Assembly (NCBI RefSeq): GCF_002355475.1
Contig: NZ_AP014862.1
Coordinates: 1,488,001-1,552,000 of the forward strand
Direction: 5' to 3'
DNA: 64,000 nt
From: Pseudomonas furukawaii
GTDB lineage: Bacteria; Pseudomonadota; Gammaproteobacteria; Pseudomonadales; Pseudomonadaceae
The notes beneath the pieces are model-generated. The model saw nothing but the letters and a program-made list of their open reading frames with translations. It made no database searches and was not told where the DNA came from. This document shows, piece by piece, positions 34,761 through 42,945 of this stretch (positions within the stretch are counted from its first letter, which is position 1; the number at the start of each line of letters is the position of its first letter). Position numbers and translations under genes: made by a program.

Positions 34761-35213
34761 ATGGGCTACGAAAAGGCCTTGGGGGAAGTGATCAGAGACT
34801 TGCGGCTGCAAGCAGGCCTTACACACGATGCCTGCGCCGAGGTAATCACCAGGTCGCACCTGCGACAGGTTGAGAAGGGCCTATCCGTCTTAAAAATCGA
34901 CATGCTGATGGCCCTTTGCAGCTTGCTTGGGGTCACTCCTAGTCAGCTACTCCTGGTCGTGGAGGCGCGACTTGCCAACCACAGTGTTGAAGAGCACCTG
35001 ACTGAGAGCATCAAGCGACTGCATTCACTCATCGATGCCGGGCGCTTTGACCGTGTTGCTCCGGAAGATGCTGCTAGGGGTATCAGGGGCAGGAAAGCGG
35101 ATGAGACACGCGATGAAACTCGGCGTCTGCAAGCTGAGGGATTCAAAAAGCCAGAGATCGCACGGCGTTTGGGCGTAACCGTTCGAACTATTGATCGCTA
35201 CTGGACAAAGTAG
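34761..35213 (+). CDS. XRE-family regulator with a second C-terminal HTH
   Basis: A 150-residue DNA-binding protein. Residues 5-65 form a Cro/CI-type helix-turn-helix (LGEVIRDLRLQAGLTHDACAEVI... RQVEKGLSVLKIDMLMALCSLLGV). The C-terminal 40 residues hold a second, resolvase-like HTH (ETRRLQAEGFKKPEIARRLGVTVRTIDRYW). Two DNA-reading heads in one small protein are unusual. It is divergent from the small-protein operon on the left and 9 bp ahead of the gene on the right, and likely controls both. Confidence 0.75.
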   Translation: MGYEKALGEVIRDLRLQAGLTHDACAEVITRSHLRQVEKGLSVLKIDMLMALCSLLGVTPSQLLLVVEARLANHSVEEHLTESIKRLHSLIDAGRFDRVAPEDAARGIRGRKADETRDETRRLQAEGFKKPEIARRLGVTVRTIDRYWTK

Positions 35214-35222
35214 ACGCCGAGC

Positions 35223-36008
35223 TTGGATGATCTTTTCCCTAGGAAAGATTGCAGTACCGGCGCTCCCACACGTTCACCCCTGTACGGATCAGATCACAAG
35301 AGACTCCATATCGTGCCCTATCTCATTGGTGATGAGTTTTTTGATACCAAAGAACTCATCAAAGAGCGGTGCCGCCAGATCCTTGCACAAACTCCCGACG
35401 GCTACGCTGTCGAAGAAGTAAGTGCGGAGTTCCTGCTCCATCTCTTTCAGCACCACGACGAATGGGAACAAAAGTCCGCGGGCGGTGTGGATGGGATATC
35501 CACCCAGACAACAGTGCATGGTACGCGCTGCTTTGTGCTTCGGAAGCCATCAGCGGTTGAGGTCGATATCTCCTTCCCACACGCCGTGCGGCTCCTCCCA
35601 AGCTCGCGCACGGCAAAGTTGATGCCCCAGGCGCTGCGGGATTTTCGCGCGGCAGCCAGAACGGCGATTAAGGGCCAGATTCACAACTTTCGCGATCAGG
35701 AACTCTTAGTGGCAACAAGCTGCCCAATTACGGGAGAGCAACTGAGTCGTTCCAGCGCGGCAGTGGATCACATCGCTCCTGATACCTTCGATCAGCTTCT
35801 GTTTCGCTTTTGCCTTGACCATCAAATTAACCCCCTTAAGGTGCGGATTGGATCCCTAGAGGGTGTGGTAGCTACCTTTGAAGATCAGGCATTGTCTGCT
35901 TCGTGGCAGGGTTTCCATCAGCAGCGTGCTCAGCTTCGCCTCATTTCGCGCCTGGGGAACCTAAAATTGAGCAAGCTTTCCGCGCCCTGGGATGAGTTGT
36001 TCGACTGA
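35223..36008 (+). CDS. DCL/DUF3223-like protein with an HNH-like C-terminal part
   Basis: Up to 261 residues. The middle (KELIKERCRQILAQTPDGYAV ... FLLHLFQHHDEWEQKS... VHGTRCFVLRKPSAVEVDISF) matches the pattern of the DCL family, known from plant organellar rRNA-processing proteins and from bacterial proteins next to DNA enzymes. The following CPITGEQLSRSSAAVDHIAPDTF resembles an HNH nuclease core with only one of the two cysteine pairs. The frame opens with TTG at 35223; a GTG near 35313 is an alternative that still keeps the domain. It may be a nuclease of a defence or mobile module, but its role is unknown. Confidence 0.55.
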   Translation: MDDLFPRKDCSTGAPTRSPLYGSDHKRLHIVPYLIGDEFFDTKELIKERCRQILAQTPDGYAVEEVSAEFLLHLFQHHDEWEQKSAGGVDGISTQTTVHGTRCFVLRKPSAVEVDISFPHAVRLLPSSRTAKLMPQALRDFRAAARTAIKGQIHNFRDQELLVATSCPITGEQLSRSSAAVDHIAPDTFDQLLFRFCLDHQINPLKVRIGSLEGVVATFEDQALSASWQGFHQQRAQLRLISRLGNLKLSKLSAPWDELFD

Positions 36009-36079
36009 TCCATCCTGAGATGAGTCAGATGGAGAAAGCGGGCCACCACTGGGTGGCCCCCCGTGAACGGGCGATACGG

Positions 36080-36139
36080 CTATGACGCTAGGCTCTTAGC
36101 ACGGCGATTGGCCAAACCCTCTCTCCAAGTTTTAAGTGC
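36080..36139 (-). pseudogene. Detached 3' end of the RloC-like ATPase gene
   Basis: If the IS element and one TA are removed, the minus-strand frame of the ATPase continues from its codon 838 into this stretch: ALKTWREGLANRRAKSLAS and a TAG stop at 36082-36080. The join restores a smooth 857-residue protein, which shows that this is the original C-terminus now cut off by the insertion. A hairpin (GGGCCACC/GGTGGCCC, 36040-36058) follows and may be the original terminator. Confidence 0.8.
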
Positions 36140-36141
36140 TA

Positions 36142-37312
36142 GGGAAACTCCGGAAAAGTCCCGACCGATCTGCTGAAATGACGCCCCCGCAGAACCTGAG
36201 CCCTGCCGCATGACCCAGATGAGCTTTTCCGATGCCGAGTACGCCGGCAAACGCAAACAGACCCGGCGCGAGCGCTTTCTGGCGGAGATGGAGCAAGTGG
36301 TGCCCTGGGCCGGGCTGTTGGCGCTGATCGAGCCGTACTACCCCAAGGCGGGCAATGGCCGTCCGCCGTATCCGCTGGAAACCATGCTGCGCATCCACCT
36401 GCTGCAGAACTGGTTCGCTCTCAGCGATCCGGCGATGGAGGAAGCGCTGTACGAGATCACCTCGCTGCGTCAGTTCGCCCAGCTGTCGCTGACCCAGGGC
36501 AGCATCCCGGAAGACACGACAATCATGAATTTCCGCCACCTGCTGGAGCAGCACGGATTGGCCGCGGGCATCCTGGCGGTGATCAACGACCACCTGGGCG
36601 AGCGCGGGTTGTCACTGCGCCAGGGCACCATCGTTGATGCCACGATCATTCATGCGCCGAGTTCGACCAAGAACCGGGAAGGCAAGCGTGATCCGGAGAT
36701 GCACCAGACGAAGAAGGGCAACCAGTACTTCTTCGGCATGAAGGCACATATCGGCGCCGATGCCGAGTCCGGCCTGGTGCACAGCGTCGTGGGGACGGCG
36801 GCCAACGTGGCCGATGTCACCCAGGTCGACAAACTGCTGCACGGCGAGGAGAACGTGGTGTGTGCCGATGCGGGCTACACCGGGGTGGAGAAACGTCCCG
36901 AGCATGCCGGGCGTGAGGTCATCTGGCAGATCGCCGCCCGGCGCAGCACCTACAAACAACTGAGCAAACGCAGTGCCCTGTACAAGGCGAGGCGCAAGAT
37001 CGAGAAGGCAAAAGCGCAGGTGCGGGCCAAGGTCGAGCATCCATTCCGGGTGATCAAACGGCAGTTCGGCTACACCAAAGTGCGCTTCCGGGGCCTGGCC
37101 AAGAACACTGCGCAACTGGTCACCTTGTTCGCCCTGTCGAATCTATGGATGGCCCGCCGAGAGTTGCTGGCTGAAACGGGAGAGGTGCGCCTGTAAAACG
37201 CAGAAACCCGGTCAAAAGCCGGGTTTCTGGTGAAGTCTGTCGCCGAAGACCGGGCTAAAAATCGATTCGGTCGCCAATCGGCTGCCCGTCGCTGACTTGT
37301 TCGGAGTTTCCC
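36142..37312 (+). mobile_element. IS5-family insertion sequence, 1171 bp
   Basis: Terminal inverted repeats begin GGGAAACTCCG at 36142 and end CGGAGTTTCCC at 37312, imperfect beyond 11 bp. The element is flanked by a TA duplication inside CTA...TAG (36140-36141 and 37313-37314). It carries one intact transposase gene. Its insertion point lies inside the RloC-like gene on the opposite strand. Confidence 0.92.
36210..37196 (+). CDS. IS5-family transposase
   Basis: A 328-residue DDE transposase with an N-terminal region typical of the IS5 group (SFSDAEYAGKRKQTRRERFLAEME, GRPPYPLETMLRIHLLQNWF) and DDE core residues in IVDATIIHAPSSTKN, VCADAGYTGVEKR and the C-terminal KVEHPFRVIKRQFGYTKVRFRGLAKN. 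Complete, single frame, so the element is probably active. Confidence 0.93.
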   Translation: MTQMSFSDAEYAGKRKQTRRERFLAEMEQVVPWAGLLALIEPYYPKAGNGRPPYPLETMLRIHLLQNWFALSDPAMEEALYEITSLRQFAQLSLTQGSIPEDTTIMNFRHLLEQHGLAAGILAVINDHLGERGLSLRQGTIVDATIIHAPSSTKNREGKRDPEMHQTKKGNQYFFGMKAHIGADAESGLVHSVVGTAANVADVTQVDKLLHGEENVVCADAGYTGVEKRPEHAGREVIWQIAARRSTYKQLSKRSALYKARRKIEKAKAQVRAKVEHPFRVIKRQFGYTKVRFRGLAKNTAQLVTLFALSNLWMARRELLAETGEVRL

Positions 37313-39826
37313 TAGAAGATCTGCGCGAAGTTCCGGTTCATCAGGAATTAGTATCGGCACTTCCTTTGACTGACTGTGCTCATAGCAGCTGTATTTCGTC
37401 ATGAGGTCGTCAATCAGCTTGCAGTCCTCCACCGTGATCTCCGGAAGTCCACCGAGACGGCCGTCGGTGGTTACGCTGCGGCGGTGACGCAGTACCACTT
37501 TGTTAAGGAGGTCTTCCTCAACGGAGCGTTCGAGCAGCTTGCGGAACTCGCTGCATATGCTCTGAGCCAGCGCACGGTACGCTGCTCCACCGCCTGTCTC
37601 ACCTGCTTTCTTCGCAGTGTTCAGACGATCAAGCAGAATGTTGTTTGCCTTCTTCGTATTCGTGTTCCATACGTCTTGGTCTGCCGGATTGCCTGCGCTA
37701 CCAGCAAAAGCCTCTATGCACATCGGGCGGTAATGTGCTTCCTTCCACGCCTCGCCGGCCTTCCTGGCGACGTCCTCCAATGCCCCATAGAGAGATAGGC
37801 GGTGCGTTAGTACGATTACTTGTCGATTCTTCGCCAGCACTGCCAGGCGACAGGCTACGTGCCACTCGAAATCGTGATCAAGGGAGGAGATGGGGTCGTC
37901 GAACACAAACGGTGCAGCACCGGGTTGGTCGGCAACGTCCGCTAGGAAAGCTGCGAGCGAGATGATGCGTCGTTCCCCTTCGCTAAGAACCGCCTCTGGC
38001 TTTTCGCCGTTCTGGGCTCCTTTCAAGTGCAACTGGTGAAGGACTTTGGCACTACGAGTTCGCGTTTTGACTAACTCGACTTGGATCCGTGTGGCCCCGA
38101 GAGCTACCAACTCCTGGTTGAATCGGGCCACATAGGCTTCCGTCACAACTTTCTGTGTGACATCTGCAGCTTTCAAGGAGACCGCTCGAGAGCCCGCCAG
38201 TCCTTTCCAATTATCGAAGGCTTTGGTTTTCTGTAGACGTTCGATTTCTGCTCGCACGGCGACTGCTTGGTAAGCCACCCATCGCTTCGCCTCCAATCCC
38301 GCTTTGTCTTTCAAGGCCTGATCTCTGTCGAATCCTTGAGCATCTATATCGAGCTGTGCGGCTGTAGCCTCCAACTGATCTCGATAAGCTGTGAGTTTGC
38401 CCACAGCGTCTGTCATATCACCGACTGGTGCAGCGGGCTGAACCAGTTCATCGTTGGTCATTGCGAAATGAGCCTGGGACACTTGGAGCCAGAAATTCAG
38501 GAAGTAGTTCTTCCATTCCTCGGATAGGGCAGCGGCCTCGCACTGGGTGCTTACCTGGATATCCGGAGGAGAAGGAGATAGCTGCTGCACAGTCGCCTGA
38601 TAAAGCTCTTCTGCTGCAGTGGCGTCAGACTCGAGTTTGCTATGCACAAAATTTTCGAAGTCTTTGAGGCGCTGCTGAGCTTCAGCAGTCAGCTCTTGAT
38701 GGCATAGCAGGCAGCGAGCTTCGTCTGTTACAGGAAAGGCTGACGCTGGGTACGGAATTGCAGAATATTCTCTTGCCGCCTCCCACAGCGCCCGCCATGT
38801 ATGTGACCCCACACCATCAAGCGCCGCTGACTGAACCTTGGCTCCTTCAATTGCGATCTGCCGTTTGGCTGCAGCGGTTGTTCGTAGACCACGAATCATT
38901 TCTAGATTCTCCTGGCCGTACAGCTTGGCGGCCTGCGAGATGCTGTTGATGATCTGCTGTACTTCGGTTGTGGTACGACGCTTCTGCTTCGCCAAGGCAC
39001 TCGGATCTTCAGCCTTCAGGCGCTCCTCAAGCTTGGTCAATCGCTGTGCATTTTCGTCAGACCAGTTCAGTAACTCTTCCAGGGCAGCGCCGCTCAGGCT
39101 CCCGAGAGTTCCGTAAGCGCGCGCTGCATCAGTCTGTAGAAAGACCGCCGGGATCGCTGGCAACGCACTGACCAGCAGCGACTGCTCGGCCTCCAGTCGC
39201 GCCCTTATCTGTTCGATCGTCGAAGCCAGCTGCTCGAACAACCCCACGACGGGGGGGATGTAGGTGGCCGCACTTTCTCCGCTGAGATAGTGATTTGCCT
39301 CCTCGCTGTCGAAAATGTCCAAGCTTCTCAATGAGTCGATCGGTGGACTACCAACGTGCCACTCCGAGGCATGTGCAACGCCGTTCAGTTGATAGGCGAT
39401 CTGGCATTTGCGTTCTACCGGCACGACTTGAAAAACGTTCGCTTTCAGGTCAACCGCTCGAGGTTTCCCGGAGACTTTCTTGAGCACGCGGGTGTAACTC
39501 GACTTACCGGAGCCGTTGTGGCCATAGATTACGGTGAGGTTTCCTGTCCCGAAGTCCAACGGATATCGAGGCCCGAGATTTTCGATACCGCTGACCCCAT
39601 CGATACGTAAGAGGCGAACCTCGTTGGTTCCAGCAGGGGCTCCCATTAGGCCATCAAAGGCGCGGTGCTTGGTCACCTTCTGGCCTTCTGGCGTCTTCAA
39701 CAGCGCTACGAGATCAGTGATGTCTTGAGGGAGCAATTGGCCCTGTCTTAGGAGCCTGTCAGCTGTCTCTTGAAACCAATCCTGTTGCTTCAGCAGCCAT
39801 GCGCGTATTTCTTCGAGAATTTCCAT
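37070..39826 (-). CDS. RloC/PrrC-like ATPase, C-terminus replaced by IS read-through
   Basis: As it stands the frame gives 918 residues; the first 838 are native. Walker A is YGHNGSGKSS (101-110), a Rad50-type zinc hook CLLC lies at 372-375 between coiled-coil arms, and an ABC signature (SEGERRIISLAAFL) and Walker B (FVFDDPISSLDH) follow. Near the native end, R767-x3-E771 and H817 could be the Arg-Glu-His triad of RloC/PrrC anticodon nucleases, although the spacing to the histidine is longer than in PrrC. The last 80 residues come from the IS element read backwards. Known RloC proteins cut tRNA on DNA damage or phage attack. The AAA_13 family call is firm, the nuclease call tentative. Confidence 0.75.
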   Translation of the reverse strand: MEILEEIRAWLLKQQDWFQETADRLLRQGQLLPQDITDLVALLKTPEGQKVTKHRAFDGLMGAPAGTNEVRLLRIDGVSGIENLGPRYPLDFGTGNLTVIYGHNGSGKSSYTRVLKKVSGKPRAVDLKANVFQVVPVERKCQIAYQLNGVAHASEWHVGSPPIDSLRSLDIFDSEEANHYLSGESAATYIPPVVGLFEQLASTIEQIRARLEAEQSLLVSALPAIPAVFLQTDAARAYGTLGSLSGAALEELLNWSDENAQRLTKLEERLKAEDPSALAKQKRRTTTEVQQIINSISQAAKLYGQENLEMIRGLRTTAAAKRQIAIEGAKVQSAALDGVGSHTWRALWEAAREYSAIPYPASAFPVTDEARCLLCHQELTAEAQQRLKDFENFVHSKLESDATAAEELYQATVQQLSPSPPDIQVSTQCEAAALSEEWKNYFLNFWLQVSQAHFAMTNDELVQPAAPVGDMTDAVGKLTAYRDQLEATAAQLDIDAQGFDRDQALKDKAGLEAKRWVAYQAVAVRAEIERLQKTKAFDNWKGLAGSRAVSLKAADVTQKVVTEAYVARFNQELVALGATRIQVELVKTRTRSAKVLHQLHLKGAQNGEKPEAVLSEGERRIISLAAFLADVADQPGAAPFVFDDPISSLDHDFEWHVACRLAVLAKNRQVIVLTHRLSLYGALEDVARKAGEAWKEAHYRPMCIEAFAGSAGNPADQDVWNTNTKKANNILLDRLNTAKKAGETGGGAAYRALAQSICSEFRKLLERSVEEDLLNKVVLRHRRSVTTDGRLGGLPEITVEDCKLIDDLMTKYSCYEHSQSKEVPILIPDEPELRADLLGKLRTSQRRAADWRPNRFLARSSATDFTRNPAFDRVSAFYRRTSPVSASNSRRAIHRFDRANKVTSCAVFLARPRKRTLV

Positions 39827-39985
39827 TTACCGATCCTAAGGCAGTCCGTTAGTAGCCTGACGCTACCAGAGTGCCATCCCATGATCTACGGCGATTCGGC
39901 CGGTCGAGTGGCGCGTCTGCCGATCCACTCTTCAGAGTTCCCGTTGTCGGCGACAGGCGCTTATCGCCGCGTGACGACAAGCCTA

Positions 39986-40895
39986 GGTTCTGTACGAAAA
40001 GTCGGTGCAGGTAGAATTGCCGCCATGATTGGCTGGAGGCCCACATGGCAAGGCGCTACGAACTCCCGGATGCGGGCTGGGAGTTGATCAAGGATCTGGT
40101 TTCCCCGGAACAGAAGATGGGCCGACCTCGAAGTGATGATCGGTTGGTGCTGAACGGCATCTTCTGGATCCTCTGCTCCGGAGCCGCCTGGCGTGATCTG
40201 CCGGAGCGTTTCGGCCCGTGGTCGACGGTGTATCAACGGTTCCGTGACTGGCGAGACGACGGCACGTTTGACCGAGTACTTGAGCGATTGCACGTCCGGC
40301 TGAATCAGGAAGGCCTGATTGACCTGGAGTCGTGGATGATCGACTCCACTGCGGTGCGCGCAACCCGAGCCTCTTCTGGCGCCGGGAAAAAGGGGGGCCA
40401 GAAGAACCGGTAGACCATGCATTGGGACGTAGTCGAGGCGGCCTGACCACCAAGATTCACCTGATCTGCGATGCCAATGGGATACCTCTTCGCTTCATGC
40501 TGTCACCGGGGCAGGCCAGCGACATTGCACATGCTCAGCCGCTCTTGGATCAGGTGCGTATTCCCGGAAAGTCGGGACGGCCTCGTAAGCGCTGCCGCTG
40601 GTTACTGGCAGACAAAGGTTACGATGCCGAACATCTGCGCCAGTACTGCGACCGCTACCGCATGCAGCCGGTGATTCCGCAGCGCACCATGAAGCGCAAA
40701 CCCAAGCCAGGACTACCCCGACTGTTTGATCGTCCGAAATACCGGCAACGGAACATCATCGAGCGGATGTTTGGCTGGCTGAAAGAGAACCGGAGAATTG
40801 GCACCCGCTACGACAAGCTCGCCAGAAGTTTTGGCGCGATGGTCACGCTGGCTTGCACGCTGCGATGCCTACGGCAGTACTTTTCGTACAGAACC
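39986..40895 (+). mobile_element. IS5-family (IS427-type) insertion sequence, 910 bp
   Basis: Inverted repeats GGTTCTGTACGAAAAGT at the left and its complement at the right end (ACTTTTCGTACAGAACC) are perfect over 17 bp. The flanking TA is duplicated (39984-39985 and 40896-40897), again in a CTA...TAG setting. It sits between the RloC-like gene and a small zinc-ribbon gene and interrupts nothing recognisable. Confidence 0.93.
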
Positions 40896-40898
40896 TAG
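40045..40898 (+). CDS. IS427-type transposase made by -1 frameshift (orfA/orfB)
   Basis: Two overlapping frames: orfA at 40045-40413 (122 residues, MARRYELPDAGWELI..., DSTAVRATRASSGAGKKGG) and orfB, joined by a -1 shift at an A5G6C run (40387-40398; slippery G GGG GGC). The fused protein continues GGPEEPVDHALGRSRGGLTTKIHL, ADKGYDAEHLRQYC and RNIIERMFGWLKENRRIGTRYDKLARSF, giving the complete DDE set. The stop codon TAG is formed by the flanking target sequence just outside the right inverted repeat, so the element borrows its stop from the host. Confidence 0.9.
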
Positions 40899-40908
40899 AG
40901 AAGTGCAG

Positions 40909-41175
40909 ATGAGTGTGAATGAATTGAAACGAGTCGAAATCTCGTGTGATGTCTGCGGTGAAAGCACATCGCCGGGGGAAGGGGAGCCACAATTCGGTTC
41001 CCTGGGCGCCCACTGGGGTAGCGGCTCGGCACACGCAGGCGAGCAGTATGAGATCCGACTATGCGAGAGCTGCTTCTTTAGGACGCTTGCGGGTTTGAGG
41101 CGGGAGCGGATGGTTAACACGTTGTTCGACGAAGGCGATCCGGATTTTAGTCGCTTCGAGCCGATTGTTCGATGA
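40909..41175 (+). CDS. Small protein with two CxxC pairs
   Basis: An 88-residue protein from the ATG at 40909. Two cysteine pairs, ISCDVCGES (11-15) and LCESCFFRTL (about 55-58), probably bind one zinc ion, and between them lies a LGAHWGSGSAHAGEQYEIRLCE segment. The gene starts 13 bp after the right end of the IS element, which may have brought or removed its promoter. Unknown function. A similar layout is seen in many small hypothetical proteins of pseudomonads. Confidence 0.55.
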   Translation: MSVNELKRVEISCDVCGESTSPGEGEPQFGSLGAHWGSGSAHAGEQYEIRLCESCFFRTLAGLRRERMVNTLFDEGDPDFSRFEPIVR

Positions 41176-41220
41176 CTCGACCGGCTTTGGACGGAAATGC
41201 GATTTTCATCGTTCTAGGAA

Positions 41221-41472
41221 TCAGCTACTCCCTTCGAATCGGCGCAGGATGGCGTCGCCACCCATCGCGTCGAAGTCATCCGGCACCTGGACTTGGTTAC
41301 GCATAAAACCTAATCGCCGGGTAGTGGTTCCCGGCGAGGCGTCTTCCACGCGCTGCAATACCCATTCCTCAGGAGTTTGCGTGAGTAGTAGTTGATCGCC
41401 TGGGCGCACACCAAGTGAGTCTCGCACTGACTTTGGCAGCGTCACGCGACCACGAGCATCGATTATTGGCAT
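41221..41472 (-). CDS. AbrB/MazE-type DNA-binding protein, orphan antitoxin-like
   Basis: An 83-residue protein with a swapped-hairpin AbrB fold (MPIIDARGRVTLPKSVRDSLGVRPGDQLLLTQ) and an acidic C-terminal tail (QVPDDFDAMGGDAILRRFEG) of the type that antitoxins use to bind their toxin. No toxin gene lies next to it on either side; the stretch downstream on its strand is occupied by an opposite-strand gene. It may be a solitary antitoxin or a regulator. Confidence 0.65.
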   Translation of the reverse strand: MPIIDARGRVTLPKSVRDSLGVRPGDQLLLTQTPEEWVLQRVEDASPGTTTRRLGFMRNQVQVPDDFDAMGGDAILRRFEGSS

Positions 41473-41483
41473 ACGGGATATCC

Positions 41484-42293
41484 ATGCCGGCTGACTCTCA
41501 CTACCCTAGCGCAGGGACGGCAAGCGTAGCCACGAAAGACGAATTGGCGAAGGACGAAGAAGTGTTCTGGAACAAGGAAAGGACAGTACGCGTGGAGCTG
41601 ATGAACCCCCGGCTCACGGTGGAGGGGCAGTTGCCTTTAGGAAACAGCCAAACCGTCGAGAGTCCTCGGATCGAAACCAGCAGATTTCACCTGGATACGG
41701 TGTTGAAGCTGGCTGCACTGATCGCGACGATCGCAAACGCCGCATTGCTGATCCTCGGCTATATGCGATACCTCGCGCAGATGGAGCTCTTCGGAATCGC
41801 GCGATCGGAGGTGTCCTATTCGATATCCGACCTGTTGGCATATGGTTACGGAGCTTTTCTCAATCTGATTTTTTCGGGGCGGCCTGCCCAGCTCGTGTTT
41901 GGCGCTAGTGTCGGCGTTCTGGTGGTGGTGCTTTTCGCGCTTTTCGGGACAGGGCGCTCTTCCTGGAGAAAAGATGCAGCGACCATGGCAGTCGCGGTGG
42001 CCGTCGCCGCTGTGCCGGCTATTCCGATGCTGATGGGGTATGTCCCTGCCAAGGACTCTGCCCTGGCTTTGGCAGCCAAGCACCTTCAAGTCGTAAAGGA
42101 AGACTTGCGGGGTGTCCGAAAGCGCTTTGAGATCGACACTTCCCAAGGTGTCGTGTCGGGAGATGTCTTGTTGGCCAATTCTGAGTACACCTACCTGCTT
42201 GCAGGAAACGTGGTCTACAAGCTCAAGACTGAGAACAATGTCGTGGTTCGTAAGACCTACCTAGAGGCGGATCTCAGTGATGGGCGCGAGTGA
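41484..42293 (+). CDS. Hypothetical inner-membrane protein
   Basis: A 269-residue protein from the ATG at 41484 (start chosen because upstream codons overlap the antitoxin gene). It has a polar N-terminal 70 residues, transmembrane segments near residues 75-95 (VLKLAALIATIANAALLILGY), 140-165 (LVFGASVGVLVVVLFALFG) and 175-195 (TMAVAVAVAAVPAIPMLMGY), then a soluble C-terminal domain. No family recognised. The overall plan (cytosolic-membrane-cytosolic/periplasmic) could be a small effector or sensor. Confidence 0.6.
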   Translation: MPADSHYPSAGTASVATKDELAKDEEVFWNKERTVRVELMNPRLTVEGQLPLGNSQTVESPRIETSRFHLDTVLKLAALIATIANAALLILGYMRYLAQMELFGIARSEVSYSISDLLAYGYGAFLNLIFSGRPAQLVFGASVGVLVVVLFALFGTGRSSWRKDAATMAVAVAVAAVPAIPMLMGYVPAKDSALALAAKHLQVVKEDLRGVRKRFEIDTSQGVVSGDVLLANSEYTYLLAGNVVYKLKTENNVVVRKTYLEADLSDGRE

Positions 42294-42547
42294 GAGTCGT
42301 ACCTCATAACGACGTGAAAATGATCCACACAGACGCATCGCGAGCGGATCCCGAGGTCGACTCGTTTCTGGTGTTCTTCGCAGGCAGCATCGTTTGTCAT
42401 CCAAAACGTTTGCATGCTGTCGATGCGGAAACTGTAGAGGGCGCCACACGCTCACTGGCGGGTCTTGATCTAGTTGCGCCGCTATCGCGCTGTGCTTCGG
42501 ATCATCTCGAGTGCGGAAGCTGTTACAAAAAGGAGCATTCCGGGTAG
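42290..42547 (+). CDS. Possible small protein coupled to the membrane protein gene
   Basis: A GTG overlaps the previous stop codon (GTGA), opening 85 codons (MRVVPHNDVKMIHTDASRADPEV...). No motif, no family, two C-terminal cysteines (CGSC). The overlap is the only argument for a gene. Confidence 0.3.
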   Translation: MRVVPHNDVKMIHTDASRADPEVDSFLVFFAGSIVCHPKRLHAVDAETVEGATRSLAGLDLVAPLSRCASDHLECGSCYKKEHSG

Positions 42548-42945
42548 AAATTCCCCACCTTGGAGCGAGCGGAACCTACGAGAAGGCAAGTGAATCGCTC
42601 TAAATCAAACATTTAAAAACTAATGTTTTATGGCATGGGGTGTGCTTACCCTTCAGGCGATGCTGGGATGCGCTCGGCATCTGTACTGGAACTCTCGCTC
42701 GAAGGTTTGCCATGTTGACCACTAGTCCCAAATTTCGCAGGCGCAAGGACAGCGTCAGATCGCCCATTCCCCAATCCCCATTCCCCGATCATTGGCCTTC
42801 AGGTGTGCCTGACGGGCGTATGCACCGGCTCCAGATCGGCTCAAACAGTGTGCTGATCTAACTCGGCAACAGCCGTCTCCGATGCCTTGCCGGTAGCCCC
42901 CATTGGGGCTACCTGAACGTAGTCCAACAGAACCGGATTCGAACA
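42548..42945. other. Gene-free stretch before the MFS carrier
   Basis: No credible gene in 398 bp. It contains a low-complexity run of CCCATTCCCC-type units (42763-42790). AT-rich DNA (near 42600-42630) could be a promoter or an old element border. The change from accessory to catabolic genes happens here, but I find no attachment-site duplicate of the tRNA-Arg end. Confidence 0.35.

Noticed and set aside
42763..42790. CCCATTCCCC-type repeats as a possible CRISPR or satellite
   Set aside because: Only three short imperfect units with no spacers; simple low-complexity sequence. No CRISPR array was found anywhere in the window.
25576..42900. Whole segment as a prophage
   Set aside because: No integrase, capsid, terminase, tail or lysis genes are visible; a genomic island or defence hotspot fits better. 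The right border could not be located.
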